A program made the position numbers and the translations under genes. This document shows positions 30,986-40,316 of a stretch of DNA of 64,000 bases, piece by piece (position 1 is the stretch's first letter; the number at the start of each line of letters is the position of its first letter). Origin of the DNA: Comamonas testosteroni (lineage in GTDB: Bacteria; Pseudomonadota; Gammaproteobacteria; Burkholderiales; Burkholderiaceae_C); assembly GCF_000761245.1 (NCBI RefSeq), contig NZ_AWOR01000037.1, positions 110,946-174,945 on the forward strand. The letters run 5' to 3'. A model generated the notes under the pieces. The model made no database searches. It was not told the origin of the DNA and worked only from the letters and a program-made list of their open reading frames with translations.

Positions 30986-31837
30986 ATGGCCAGACGAATA
31001 GCTACGAAAGAGGACGTATTCACCGCTGAAAATGAGCTTGTGAAAGCTGGCAAGCTTCCGCGTATCACGGCTGTTCATCAAATCATCGGCGGTGGCAGCT
31101 ACACAACTATCTCCAACTTTCTGAAGGAGTGGGAGAGCGCAAATCTGCAGGAAGCACCAACTGAGGAAATGGTCTTGCCAGATTTCATGGCTTCGGAAGC
31201 CGATTTTCTCGTCCGCAAGCTATGGCGCACAGCGCTGGACGGAGCCGAAATGCGGGTCCAGTCCGAGCGCGAGCAGCTGCGGAGCCGCGAGGCAGTTATC
31301 AATGAAGACATGCAGCAGGCCATAGACATGGCCAACAGCAACAGCGAGAAAATCGATCAACTAGAAGACCAGCTGGCAAAGTGCAAAGAAGAGACAGAGA
31401 AGCTTGAACAAGATCTTCAAGCTAAAGAGCGCGCACTTCAAATGGTGGAACATGACCAGCTTGCTCTCCAAGACAAATATGACCAAGCAGCCCAAAACGG
31501 TGCCTCTTCGCAGTCGCAGATCGATGCCTTACGCAGGCAGACTATCGAGCTGGAAACGACTATCAAGGCCCAGGAAGAGCGGGCTGCTGAGCTTCGTGAT
31601 GAATCGCTGGTGCTGAAGGGTGAAGTGCGTGATGCACTCGATAAGCTTAGCTATGCCAATGGCCAGTTGAGCCTCAAGGACAAGCAGATCGGCATGCTAG
31701 AGCACATGCTGAGTGAAGAACAGAAGCGCAACCGCGATATCGAATCTTTGATTCTGAGACTCAGGCAAGGCACCCTCTTCCCGGCTACTACAAAGACGCC
31801 TAGGAAGAAAACCGATGGTAATCAGACCAACCGCTGA
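30986..31837 (+). CDS. kfrA: KfrA-like DNA-binding coiled-coil protein
   Basis: 283 aa from the ATG at 30986 (SD GGGGA 8 nt away; the ATG at 30974 lacks one). The N-terminal KfrA domain (ATKEDVFTAENELVKAGKLPRITAVHQIIGGGSYTTISNFLKEWE) holds a helix-turn-helix. Residues about 90-260 form a long alpha-helical coiled coil. KfrA proteins act in plasmid stability or partition and repress their own promoter, which fits the two palindromes upstream. The 3' end overlaps the helicase gene by 23 bp. Confidence 0.9.
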   Translation: MARRIATKEDVFTAENELVKAGKLPRITAVHQIIGGGSYTTISNFLKEWESANLQEAPTEEMVLPDFMASEADFLVRKLWRTALDGAEMRVQSEREQLRSREAVINEDMQQAIDMANSNSEKIDQLEDQLAKCKEETEKLEQDLQAKERALQMVEHDQLALQDKYDQAAQNGASSQSQIDALRRQTIELETTIKAQEERAAELRDESLVLKGEVRDALDKLSYANGQLSLKDKQIGMLEHMLSEEQKRNRDIESLILRLRQGTLFPATTKTPRKKTDGNQTNR

Positions 31838-33305
31838 ACAAGCGCGCATTATTCAGTTCTCCGGCTCGCGCCTTGTCGTGAAAGCGAGGGCAGGATCTGG
31901 CAAGACGACAACATTTTTCCAGATCGCCCAAGCTTACCCCCGCGAGCGTATGCTCTACTTGGCGTATAGCCGCGCTATCCGCGATGCAGCTGCACAGCGC
32001 TTCCCAAAGCGACAGGTTGACTGCAAGACATCACATCAGCTTGCCTTCCCCAAGTTCGGAAAGCTGCTAAAGCACAAGATCTCACATCACGGGAACATTC
32101 CCTTACGCGAGCTGGCCAACGCTCTGGACACAAGCAACTGGGCATTCGTGAAGGATGTCTTGGATGTCCTGACAAATTTCATGTGCAGTGCTGACATGAA
32201 GTTCTACAGCGATCATTTCACTCGATTCAACGGTAAGCCCAACCTCACCACCAAGATGGTTCAGTACCAGGCGGAAGTGGTTGATGCAGCTGAGAGAGTT
32301 TGGGTTCGGATGTGCGACCCTGACGACTCATTTCCAACAGTTCACGACTGCTATCTGAAGCTCTATCAGCTTTCGATGCCAGACCTCAGCCTTCAATACA
32401 AGCGCATACTTTTTGATGAGGCTCAGGACGCGAACCCCGTCACAAGCCAGATTGTCCTTTCTCAGAGCTGCAAACTCACCCTTGTGGGCGATGAACACCA
32501 GCAGATTTTCAGATATCGCGGCGCGGTGAACGCCCTCGACCACCCTCTTCTCAATGATGTCCCGCGCCTGTACTTGACCAATAGTTTCCGGTTCGGCCCC
32601 AACGTCGCTATCGTTGCGAATGCGCTGCTTGAGCTGAAGGGCGAAACAGTTCCTGTGGTTGGCCGTGGACAAGCAGACACGGTTACTTTCCACGTTCCTA
32701 TGGGCACTGAACATCGATGCTTAGTCTCCAGAACAGTGATGGGCGTGCTCGAATCCGCTCTTGCAGCTGCAGCTCGCGGCGAATCAATCTTTTGGGTCGG
32801 AGGCATTGAAAACTACAAAGTGCAGGATCTCCTAGATCTGCACCACTTTAGCCGTGGTGAACTCGGAAACGTAAAGAACAAGAAGCTCAAAGCCGACTAC
32901 AAGGATTATGAGGAATATAAGGAAGCCGCAGAGCAGACCAAAGACCATGAGATGCAACGGTCAGTGCGAATTCTGGAAACATACGCGGCCGAAGACATCC
33001 CTGCAATGATTGATCACCTCAAGAGCCTCACTGTTGAGGAAGAAATGGAGGCCTCAATCACTGTCACCACAGCGCATAGGAGTAAAGGTCTGGAATGGGA
33101 CACTGTTCAACTGACTGATGACTACCCAGATATCTTCGATCCAGATATGGAGCCAGAGGCTCGTGAAGACGAAATCAATTTGTTGTACGTTGGCTCTTCT
33201 CGCGCCATGCGAGTGCTGATCATCAACGGAATCATTGAAATCATCCTCAACCAAGTCGCTCAAAGACGGCGAGCACGGGCAAAAATCGAGATGGAGATAG
33301 CATGA
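31815..33305 (+). CDS. UvrD/Rep-like superfamily 1 helicase
   Basis: 496 aa. SF1A motifs: Q-motif and motif I RAGSGKTTT (about 25-33), motif II ILFDEAQDA (about 198-206), motif III LVGDEHQQIFRYRGA, motif IV region LTNSFRF, motif V TVTTAHRSKGLEWDTV and motif VI LLYVGSSRAM. It is shorter than UvrD (720 aa), lacking parts of the 1B/2B domains, as is common for plasmid-borne forms. It unwinds DNA 3'-5' by family analogy. It is co-transcribed with kfrA (overlap). Confidence 0.9.
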   Translation: MVIRPTAEQARIIQFSGSRLVVKARAGSGKTTTFFQIAQAYPRERMLYLAYSRAIRDAAAQRFPKRQVDCKTSHQLAFPKFGKLLKHKISHHGNIPLRELANALDTSNWAFVKDVLDVLTNFMCSADMKFYSDHFTRFNGKPNLTTKMVQYQAEVVDAAERVWVRMCDPDDSFPTVHDCYLKLYQLSMPDLSLQYKRILFDEAQDANPVTSQIVLSQSCKLTLVGDEHQQIFRYRGAVNALDHPLLNDVPRLYLTNSFRFGPNVAIVANALLELKGETVPVVGRGQADTVTFHVPMGTEHRCLVSRTVMGVLESALAAAARGESIFWVGGIENYKVQDLLDLHHFSRGELGNVKNKKLKADYKDYEEYKEAAEQTKDHEMQRSVRILETYAAEDIPAMIDHLKSLTVEEEMEASITVTTAHRSKGLEWDTVQLTDDYPDIFDPDMEPEAREDEINLLYVGSSRAMRVLIINGIIEIILNQVAQRRRARAKIEMEIA

Positions 33306-33307
33306 TT

Positions 33308-33325
33308 TTTCGCATGCGAAAAAGT
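33308..33325. repeat. Palindrome TTTCGCATGCGAAA, copy 2
   Basis: Here extended to an 18-bp palindrome (33306-33323). It shares 18 bp with the copy at the dsbC start, 33.2 kb away. It lies in the 188-bp gap before traF. Confidence 0.6.
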
Positions 33326-33417
33326 ACACGATCATCACCACTGCCGAGGTAGCAATAGCGTAGATATCTGGTTTGAGCCTAAAGGGGTTCACTCAGAATA
33401 GCTATGGCGCTTGCACA

Positions 33418-33468
33418 GCCCTATAAGGGCAGAGGCTGATGCATGCCTAGATAGCCATATCCATACGA
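33418..33468 (+). promoter_or_regulatory. GCCC-N5-GGGC box and -10 of traF-traH-traG
   Basis: GCCC-TATAA-GGGC (33418-33430), TACGAT 33 nt later (33464-33469), traF start 63 nt after the box. Confidence 0.6.
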
Positions 33469-33493
33469 TCAGTCACAAGAGGAATTGTGACTG

Positions 33494-34534
33494 ATGAAAA
33501 CCACTGCATTTCAACGTAGCTGCATTCTGATTGCCCTGGCCAACGCGATCTGTATGGGGGTTGGGCAAGCATACGCACAGCAGATCGAAGAGACCCCTGT
33601 TCGCTTCTACGACCGCAAGAGCGAAGGATGGTTCTGGTATGCCCCAGAGCCTGAGGATGAAGAAGAAGAGCCTCCAAAGCCACCACCCAAGCCTCAGGCG
33701 GCACCAACACAGTCACCACCTGCAAAGCCTGCATCTGTTCCTCCAGCACTGGAGAAAGGGCCAGCACCTTTCTCAGCCGCGTGGGTGCGCGAAAACCTCC
33801 CCAAGTACAAGGATGCGGCCTGGGACAACCCGACAGTGGAGAACGTTCGCGCATTCATGTATCTCCAGCGATTTGCAATCGATAGGTCGGAGCAGTTTTC
33901 AAATGCTACTGAGATGGCCGTACTGGGTGATCCATATCTGGATGAAATTTCACGGCGTCCTGCAGCGACATTTGCATCTCAAAAGCTAGATGTTGAAGCA
34001 GGTAAAGAGAAAAGTGCCCTCATCGACTCTATTGCTCAACGTGCTGGCATCTTTTTCTTCTTTAAAGATGACGAATATAGCAACCTTCAAGCCTCTATTG
34101 TGAAGATGCTAGAGGCTCAAGGATTCACTATCGTTCCAATCTCGGTAACTGGACGACCACTCAAAGACAACATATTCCCAAACTTCAAGACGGATAGTGG
34201 CCATGCTAAAACTCTAAATATCGTCAATTTTCCTGCAACGTTCTTAGTTTCACCAAGTGGGAAATTTGAGCCAATTGGGCAAGGGGCACTCTCTCTTCCT
34301 GAGATGAAGCACAGAATTATTATTGCTGCAAAACGGAATGGCTGGGTTTCTGAAGAAGAATATAAAAAGACGAAACCAATCTACACGACAGATAACAACA
34401 TTGCAGAGAAACTAGATCCATCGATTTTTGGTAAAGACTTAGAAAGGATTCAGCAAAAGACAAATGGCAAATCCAATTTTGTTGAACCAAGCAAACTGAT
34501 GGAATACATCAGAACCCGCCTGAATACCAAGTAA
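33494..34534 (+). CDS. traF: TraF, F-type pilus assembly protein
   Basis: 346 aa with a signal peptide (cut near AYAQ). The signature GWFWYAPEPEDEEEE (about 45-60) is followed by a Pro-rich stretch and a thioredoxin-fold C-terminal domain without CxxC (IFFFFKDDEYSNLQ, FPATFLVSPSG). TraF acts in the periplasm in pilus assembly with TraH. It heads the traF-traH-traG operon under a GCCC box; SD AAGAGGAA. Confidence 0.95.
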   Translation: MKTTAFQRSCILIALANAICMGVGQAYAQQIEETPVRFYDRKSEGWFWYAPEPEDEEEEPPKPPPKPQAAPTQSPPAKPASVPPALEKGPAPFSAAWVRENLPKYKDAAWDNPTVENVRAFMYLQRFAIDRSEQFSNATEMAVLGDPYLDEISRRPAATFASQKLDVEAGKEKSALIDSIAQRAGIFFFFKDDEYSNLQASIVKMLEAQGFTIVPISVTGRPLKDNIFPNFKTDSGHAKTLNIVNFPATFLVSPSGKFEPIGQGALSLPEMKHRIIIAAKRNGWVSEEEYKKTKPIYTTDNNIAEKLDPSIFGKDLERIQQKTNGKSNFVEPSKLMEYIRTRLNTK

Positions 34535-34542
34535 TTAATATC

Positions 34543-35940
34543 ATGAAACTCAAATTATCTGTTGCAGCTGTTGCTCTATCGCTATCCCCTACTCTGTTAA
34601 ACGCTGGTGGCCTGCAGTCACAGCTTGATGGCGTCTTCGGCCAGATGACGAATGTGACCCCTCCTGGTGTTTATGAATCACAACGTCGCGGCGTTCTTTC
34701 GGGTGGGAGATTCACTACCAAATCAAAGATCTACGATACGAATTTGGTTGCGTTCACACCCCCATCATGGAAAGCCGGATGTGGAGGCGTTGATTTATTT
34801 GGTGGATCATTCAGCTTTATTAATGCAGAGCAGTTGGTCCAACTATTGAGAGCGGTTGCAGCCAATGCCAAAGGCTACGCATTCCAATTAGCACTAGACA
34901 ATGTATTTCCTGATGGGGCGAAATGGATTGAATCCTTCCAGAAGAAGATTCAGGAACTCAACCAGCATCTTGGTAATTCTTGCCAACTTGCGCAAGGGTT
35001 TGTTAATGACCTGACTTCCGGCATGGATCTCAAGAACAAAACAGATGCTTCGCTCATGGGTTCTGCCAATGGTCTATTTGAAGACTTCTTCTCGACAAAG
35101 CAAGAAACAGGCGGAAAAACACCAATTAAGGAAATCAGGGATCAATCGCCTGAAGTTTATAAAAGAATGACTGGTAATATTCTGTGGAAAACCATGAAAC
35201 AGAATTATGCCAGCTCTTGGTTTACATACGGCGATACAGAGTTGCTAGAAACCATCATGTCTATGACAGGCTCGATTGTTGTTGGTGACATGGTGAATGA
35301 CAAAACGGGGACTTCATCCGGCGAGGAAAATACCAACCCGATCATTACGCTCCCAGGCGGACTCATTACTCTTAAAGACCTTATCCAAGGTGGAAATCTT
35401 GAAATTTATACTTGCAATGGTGATGATCAATGCTACTCCCCTACCACCAAGAGAGTAACCATCAAAGGTATGAGAACCAAGATTGTTGATTTGCTTCACG
35501 GAGGGGGCACAACTCCAGGCGTAATCTACAAGTATGCAACCAATAGTGGCGTTCTTTCTGAAACTGAGAAAGCATTCACAACTTCCATGCCTAGTGGTAT
35601 GGGTGCGATCATAAGAAACCTATCAATAGTTTCTTATGACTCTGCGGTCTTGTTCGCCAATGATTCGGCAGACGCAATTTCATTAGTAATGATGAAGAAG
35701 GTTGTCGATGATTTCTTCAGAGTTGCGCTCGCTGTAATTAGCTCTTCAGACTCCGCTAACAAAAAGCAACTACTTGACGAAATTAATATTTCCAAAAGCA
35801 AGTTTGACAGTGACTATTCGGCCCTACGTGGCGAATACGGTGACTTATCAAAAATTATTGACCGATATCGCTCAATTCTGGAGATTTCAAGAAAGCAAAA
35901 GTATGCACTCTCCACATTAACCTCCGCTCCGAAGCCATAA
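34543..35940 (+). CDS. traH: TraH, F-type pilus assembly protein
   Basis: 465 aa with a signal peptide (cut near LNAGG). TraH hallmarks: MTNVTPPGVYESQRRGVLSGG near the N-terminus, WKAGCGGVDLFGGSFSFI (about 75-92), NSCQLAQG, a long C-terminal helical region. It is a periplasmic/outer-membrane-associated part of the mating pore. It starts 8 nt after traF and ends 5 nt before traG. Confidence 0.96.
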   Translation: MKLKLSVAAVALSLSPTLLNAGGLQSQLDGVFGQMTNVTPPGVYESQRRGVLSGGRFTTKSKIYDTNLVAFTPPSWKAGCGGVDLFGGSFSFINAEQLVQLLRAVAANAKGYAFQLALDNVFPDGAKWIESFQKKIQELNQHLGNSCQLAQGFVNDLTSGMDLKNKTDASLMGSANGLFEDFFSTKQETGGKTPIKEIRDQSPEVYKRMTGNILWKTMKQNYASSWFTYGDTELLETIMSMTGSIVVGDMVNDKTGTSSGEENTNPIITLPGGLITLKDLIQGGNLEIYTCNGDDQCYSPTTKRVTIKGMRTKIVDLLHGGGTTPGVIYKYATNSGVLSETEKAFTTSMPSGMGAIIRNLSIVSYDSAVLFANDSADAISLVMMKKVVDDFFRVALAVISSSDSANKKQLLDEINISKSKFDSDYSALRGEYGDLSKIIDRYRSILEISRKQKYALSTLTSAPKP

Positions 35941-35945
35941 ACATC

Positions 35946-38900
35946 ATGATGTCATTCACGATTTACTCAATAGGTGACTCGACGTTCCTAGAGCAAATAC
36001 TTATTGGCATTGCAATGATCACAGGTGCAGGCGATCTGGAAAAGGCCGTCATGATTGGGATGCTTTTCGGCGTTCTAATAATTTGTGTCAAGTCGCTATT
36101 GCAAGGTGCTAAGCAAACCGAATTTCAGCAAGTTTTTGTTTGCTGGGTTTGCTACATGTGCTTCTTCGGTCCCGCTACAGTCGTGACAATTGAAGATGCA
36201 TACGATGGGAATGTGCGCGTAGTTGCCAACGTCCCGTTAGGAATTGGATTCACAGGAGGAGTAATTTCCAATGTCGGGTACACAGTCACAGATCTATTCA
36301 CGACCGGATTTAGCATAATCGCACCGAGCATTACAAGAACGGAGTTTGCAGAATCTTTAAAACTGCTCAATGACACCCGACGAAATCTTGATAAATCGGG
36401 AATTTATGTCGCAATGAATGATGCTATGGGCGGTGGTTCTGTGGATATTAGAAAGAGCTGGGACAACTATATCCGCGAATGTACTCTTACAAAAATTGAC
36501 TTAGGATTAGTTTCCGTCGAATCGATGATGACGGGCAAGGTGACGGAGGTTCTTCCTTTCATGTCATCACTCTACGGAACAAGAATCTATTTAAATCCTG
36601 GGGAAATAGATGGGGAAGAATATACCTGCTCTGAAGGGTGGTTTTATCTAAGTGCATCATTAGACTCCATATCAGATATGCGTGTTCAACAGGCTATCTC
36701 TGCAGCAATCGGCTTGAACAGACCTGATATTGGACAAGCGACTTCGCGCATTCAAGACTCTATCCAGGCACTTGGGCAAGCGTCTACATCTGCAAACGAA
36801 TATCTGAAGGCATCTATATTGGAGCCACTGTACAACGATGCTGTTGTTGGAAAATACAAGGACATGCTTGACTTCGGCTCAGCGGTAATGGTGAACCAAG
36901 CTATACAACAACGTAATACCCAATGGGCTACTGAGCAGTCAATGTTCGTTACGGTAGCGCGGCCAATGATGGCGTTCTTTGAGGGTTTCGTGTACTCGCT
37001 CACACCCATAATGGCCATGCTCATGGTGATGGGAAGCTTCGGTATGGGCTTGCTGATTAAGTATTTCCTGACTGTTTTATGGATTCAGCTTTGGATGCCT
37101 GTCCTCGCAGTCGTCAATCTCTACATTCATGTGATATCGACAAATAAGATAGCTCAACTTAATCTACCAGGACTTGATTCATTCTATGCCATAAACACAG
37201 CCGGTGAAATTCTGCAGAACTGGATTGCGACTGGCGGCATGCTTGCTGCCTCTACACCAATTATTTCTCTCTTCATCGTCACTGGAAGCACATATGCGTT
37301 TACAAGCCTTGCTGGTCGTGTGAACGGAAGCGATCATATTAACGAGAAGTTATCGAGTCCCGATGCGTTGCAAAGTGGCCCACTTGTTAGCATGATGCCG
37401 ATGCATAGCGGGAATTCCTTCAGTGGAATACAGAAAACTGGTACAGAGAACCTAAATTCAAGTATGAATTTTGGTGATGCTGTTTCAAGCGGAATCTCTT
37501 CAGCTTCTGCAATTCAGCAATCGAAGTCTGATGCATTCAAGCAAGAAGTTTCTCGTGGCGTAACCGAAGGCGGAAGCACGCAGCAACAGTCCCAGAGACT
37601 GCAATCCTTAGGGCGCTCAGTCTCATCGATGGGCACTAAACAGAGCCAAATGATCGATAGCAAGGCCAGAGAAATTGGTAAGCAGTACGGTTTAAGTGAA
37701 TCCACGATAGACGCTATTAAAGGTGCTCTTACTCTATCTGCAATGGGCGGGGCGGGTGCAAAGGGTACAGGTCTACAGGGTGCTTTAAGCGCAGCTCTCT
37801 CAGCAGATAAATCTAACACTGCGAGCGAAGGTGGACGATTAGATAGCGTTATGAGGGCTGTACAAGGGGCAACATTCTCCACTTCCGATTCTCAAGCCCT
37901 GACAAGTGGCCTCACACATCAGGCGGTAGATTCAGGTAGTAACTCATTCACAAAATCATGGTCTGATAGTTCATCAAATCTTGTTGCTAAATCAGCACAG
38001 GAAAGTATCGCTGCAACTGAAAGTCTTACCTCTCTCCAAAGCATGCAAAGTTCACTGGGGCAGCAAACCAGTACAGACATGAAAACTCTTGGCGGTGCAA
38101 TATCTGCATCTCCTGAAGCTGAGAGCAGGCTGAACAATGCAGTGCAAAATGCACCTCAAGCCGTAAGGCAGGAAGCAATTGCATTGGAGAATAGATTTGC
38201 GAATAGCTACAACATGGACAGAAATGTAGCCCGCAACGCAGCACAGCTTCAAGCACTGACAAACTCAAGCAACTATGCGAATGGAAATGGCAGCGCTGGA
38301 TTAGCTGAAGGCATGCGTATCATCGGTCAAGCTACTGGTAGGAGTCTTGATTTCACCGGTGATCCGAACAGAAATTCCGGCCTCAAAGAACAAACACCCA
38401 CAGGTGTCAATACTGATGAGATCAGATCACGAGTAGCCGGTGCCCCTGAATTTAATGATGGGAAGTTGTCTTCAGTTACAACACAAGCTCAAAGACAGCC
38501 AGGTGGGCCAAGCTCCGTCGTTGCAGACCATCAAAGTAGGACAGGCACATTGGTTAAAAACGGAAACCGTGCTCTTGAGGGGGTTGCCAATGAACAAAGT
38601 GATTTTATTAAAGATCAAATTATAAATAAATCAAGCTCCACAAGTTTTGCTCAACGCGATATGGGAACACTTGATCAAATCAAGGATCTGAGCAGTTCAT
38701 TTATGGAGTTCGGGAAGAGCACTGCTTCCAATATACAAACATCGAATGATCAGAATGACCGGATACTTGCCGATCCTAAGGGCGAAGGAATCAAACAGTT
38801 CCAAGAAGACTTCAAGAATCGCAGTACAGGCGAAAGAGCCGTAGGCTATCTCGGCAATACCTTGCTGGGTGTCTCAGCGAAGGCGACTAATGCTTTCAAT

Positions 38901-39389
38901 GAATGGCGAACCGGGAAGTCAAGTTTCTCAGATCACACTAAGAATATGAGTATTGAGGAAACGGGTGCATTCATGGCTCAAGGCCTCGCCCAAGCGTACT
39001 CAGGCGGCGCTACTACTGCAGCAAGGTTCTTGGACGATCATAAATCGGAGATGAAAGGTCTTACGAAACGCTTTGCCCAAGAGAAGCACGGTTTACCAGG
39101 ATATCAGGCTGAGATTTTCGCTTCTGCGAAGTTCAATGATCAAGCCGGACTTGATGCCGGTTATAAGGGTCTTCGTGAAAGCTTGGCGCAAAGGGATTCA
39201 TCAGGAGAAATCCTCAGAAATTCGAGCGGTGAAGCAATCTTGTCAGAAAAGGACAACCGATTCGCACTCAGCATGTATAAGGATATATACAATGCGGGTG
39301 TGCACCAAGGATCGAAAGATGGGCAATCGGGACCTATTCTTAAAGATGTGAAGGCCTGGAACGCAACTCAGAATACTCCCGGCAAGTAA
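35946..39389 (+). CDS. traG: TraG, mating-pair stabilisation and entry-exclusion target
   Basis: 1147 aa. The N-terminal ~470 residues contain several membrane segments (about 10-60, 345-400, 420-455) typical of TraG/TraG_N. The remaining ~670 residues are a Ser/Gln/Ala-rich soluble domain. The size is nearer SXT/IncC TraG than F TraG (938 aa). In F and SXT the inner part is needed for pilus assembly, while the C-terminal part is recognised by the exclusion protein of the recipient. Two tandem ATG codons (35946, 35949) are possible starts. Confidence 0.95.
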   Translation: MMSFTIYSIGDSTFLEQILIGIAMITGAGDLEKAVMIGMLFGVLIICVKSLLQGAKQTEFQQVFVCWVCYMCFFGPATVVTIEDAYDGNVRVVANVPLGIGFTGGVISNVGYTVTDLFTTGFSIIAPSITRTEFAESLKLLNDTRRNLDKSGIYVAMNDAMGGGSVDIRKSWDNYIRECTLTKIDLGLVSVESMMTGKVTEVLPFMSSLYGTRIYLNPGEIDGEEYTCSEGWFYLSASLDSISDMRVQQAISAAIGLNRPDIGQATSRIQDSIQALGQASTSANEYLKASILEPLYNDAVVGKYKDMLDFGSAVMVNQAIQQRNTQWATEQSMFVTVARPMMAFFEGFVYSLTPIMAMLMVMGSFGMGLLIKYFLTVLWIQLWMPVLAVVNLYIHVISTNKIAQLNLPGLDSFYAINTAGEILQNWIATGGMLAASTPIISLFIVTGSTYAFTSLAGRVNGSDHINEKLSSPDALQSGPLVSMMPMHSGNSFSGIQKTGTENLNSSMNFGDAVSSGISSASAIQQSKSDAFKQEVSRGVTEGGSTQQQSQRLQSLGRSVSSMGTKQSQMIDSKAREIGKQYGLSESTIDAIKGALTLSAMGGAGAKGTGLQGALSAALSADKSNTASEGGRLDSVMRAVQGATFSTSDSQALTSGLTHQAVDSGSNSFTKSWSDSSSNLVAKSAQESIAATESLTSLQSMQSSLGQQTSTDMKTLGGAISASPEAESRLNNAVQNAPQAVRQEAIALENRFANSYNMDRNVARNAAQLQALTNSSNYANGNGSAGLAEGMRIIGQATGRSLDFTGDPNRNSGLKEQTPTGVNTDEIRSRVAGAPEFNDGKLSSVTTQAQRQPGGPSSVVADHQSRTGTLVKNGNRALEGVANEQSDFIKDQIINKSSSTSFAQRDMGTLDQIKDLSSSFMEFGKSTASNIQTSNDQNDRILADPKGEGIKQFQEDFKNRSTGERAVGYLGNTLLGVSAKATNAFNEWRTGKSSFSDHTKNMSIEETGAFMAQGLAQAYSGGATTAARFLDDHKSEMKGLTKRFAQEKHGLPGYQAEIFASAKFNDQAGLDAGYKGLRESLAQRDSSGEILRNSSGEAILSEKDNRFALSMYKDIYNAGVHQGSKDGQSGPILKDVKAWNATQNTPGK

Positions 39390-39397
39390 TTACCTAT

Positions 39398-39435
39398 AAA
39401 AAAGCCGCTTCTGTTCTAGAAGCGGCTTTTTTTAT
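39398..39435. terminator. Bidirectional terminator after traG
   Basis: AAGCCGCTTCT/AGAAGCGGCTT stem flanked by six A and seven T; it serves traG and the convergent small gene. Confidence 0.92.
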
Positions 39436-39770
39436 TGACCTGGAAATATTCTTTTCCTCAAGTGTGGATTTGCGACTACAGGATCTAGCAAGTCCAGATC
39501 GCTGGAAGAAACACCACCTTTAAGCGTTGCAAATATCCCTCGCATTATTGCGAAGCCGAACAATGCCAAGAATCCACCGATGAAGTAAGAGGCTCCGACC
39601 CACATCAGAATCGTGGCGACCATCGACTTGTTGATGAACTTCAACAGCAAGAAAGCCAGATACAGAGCACATGCACCCAGCGCGTACACACTCAACAGGG
39701 GAGCTACAGGTAGCGACAGCAAAGCAATTCCGGGGACATACACCAAGAAGATCTTGTTGAAATTCAGCAT
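39432..39770 (-). CDS. Small inner-membrane protein, possible exclusion protein
   Basis: 112 aa with about three membrane segments (12-33, 35-50, 53-85) and a soluble C-terminal tail (SSDLDLLDPVVANPHLRKR). SD GAGAGAGGAA precedes the ATG. In SXT/IncC the entry-exclusion gene eex follows traG; here a membrane protein follows it on the opposite strand, with a GCCC box upstream. An exclusion role is an inference from position only. Confidence 0.6.
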   Translation of the reverse strand: MLNFNKIFLVYVPGIALLSLPVAPLLSVYALGACALYLAFLLLKFINKSMVATILMWVGASYFIGGFLALFGFAIMRGIFATLKGGVSSSDLDLLDPVVANPHLRKRIFPGQ

Positions 39771-39881
39771 TGGTTCCTCTCTCTCTTTATGTACATCTAA
39801 TTTACTACAGGTTCAGAAAATGCAACTTCGGGAGCCGCTTTGCAGAACTTCATTACATGAATCTGACCACAAAAGCCACTT

Positions 39882-39894
39882 GCCCATTTAGGGC
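39882..39894. promoter_or_regulatory. GCCC-N5-GGGC box
   Basis: GCCC-ATTTA-GGGC followed by CATCTGTGC, matching the copy at 11487 in 20 of 23 positions. The fixed 33-34 nt -10 spacing is less clear here. The 546-bp gap 39771-40316 otherwise shows short hairpins (TCCCTACTGGGTAGGGA near 40031) but no convincing ORF. Confidence 0.45.
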
Positions 39895-40246
39895 CATCTG
39901 TGCTTATAATGATCTCACAGCCACCTCACGCTGCTTGCTCAGCTCAACTGGCTGCTACTGCCGAAGTGCAGTCCCTCAAGGCCTAGTGCCACACATCACC
40001 TGCATTGCAGGTTCTCTCTGCCGAAAAGGCTTCCCTACTGGGTAGGGATCAATCTGTGGCCTTGCTGCCACCAGCCTCGCATCGTTGGCCATGTCGCCTT
40101 CCTTGCTGCTTTCTCCTGCGCATCTTTCACATCTGACATCTCGATTCAGCCGAATCGCGCCTTTCATCGCCTCGGGTACGGGCAACTGTGTACCTTCGTA
40201 ACAAAACGTCTATCCCAAAAAAGACTAACTGTTGCATTACAAGGAT

Positions 40247-40275
40247 TTGACATTCTGATACGATTTTACAGTATC
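40247..40275 (+). promoter_or_regulatory. Promoter and operator of the transglycosylase-activator operon
   Basis: TTGACA (40247-40252), 16-bp spacer, CAGTAT. The palindrome GATAC-N9-GTATC (40257-40275) covers spacer and -10, as expected of a repressor site. It lies about 40 nt before the ATG at 40317. Confidence 0.6.
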
Positions 40276-40316
40276 GGAAAATGAACTTCTAAACGCATTT
40301 TGGATAACCTGCATTC

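Noticed and set aside
39895..40240. Short frames and hairpins as a gene between the 112-aa protein and the transglycosylase
   Set aside because: No SD, no recognisable protein and no clear promoter-terminator pair; left as a non-coding gap.
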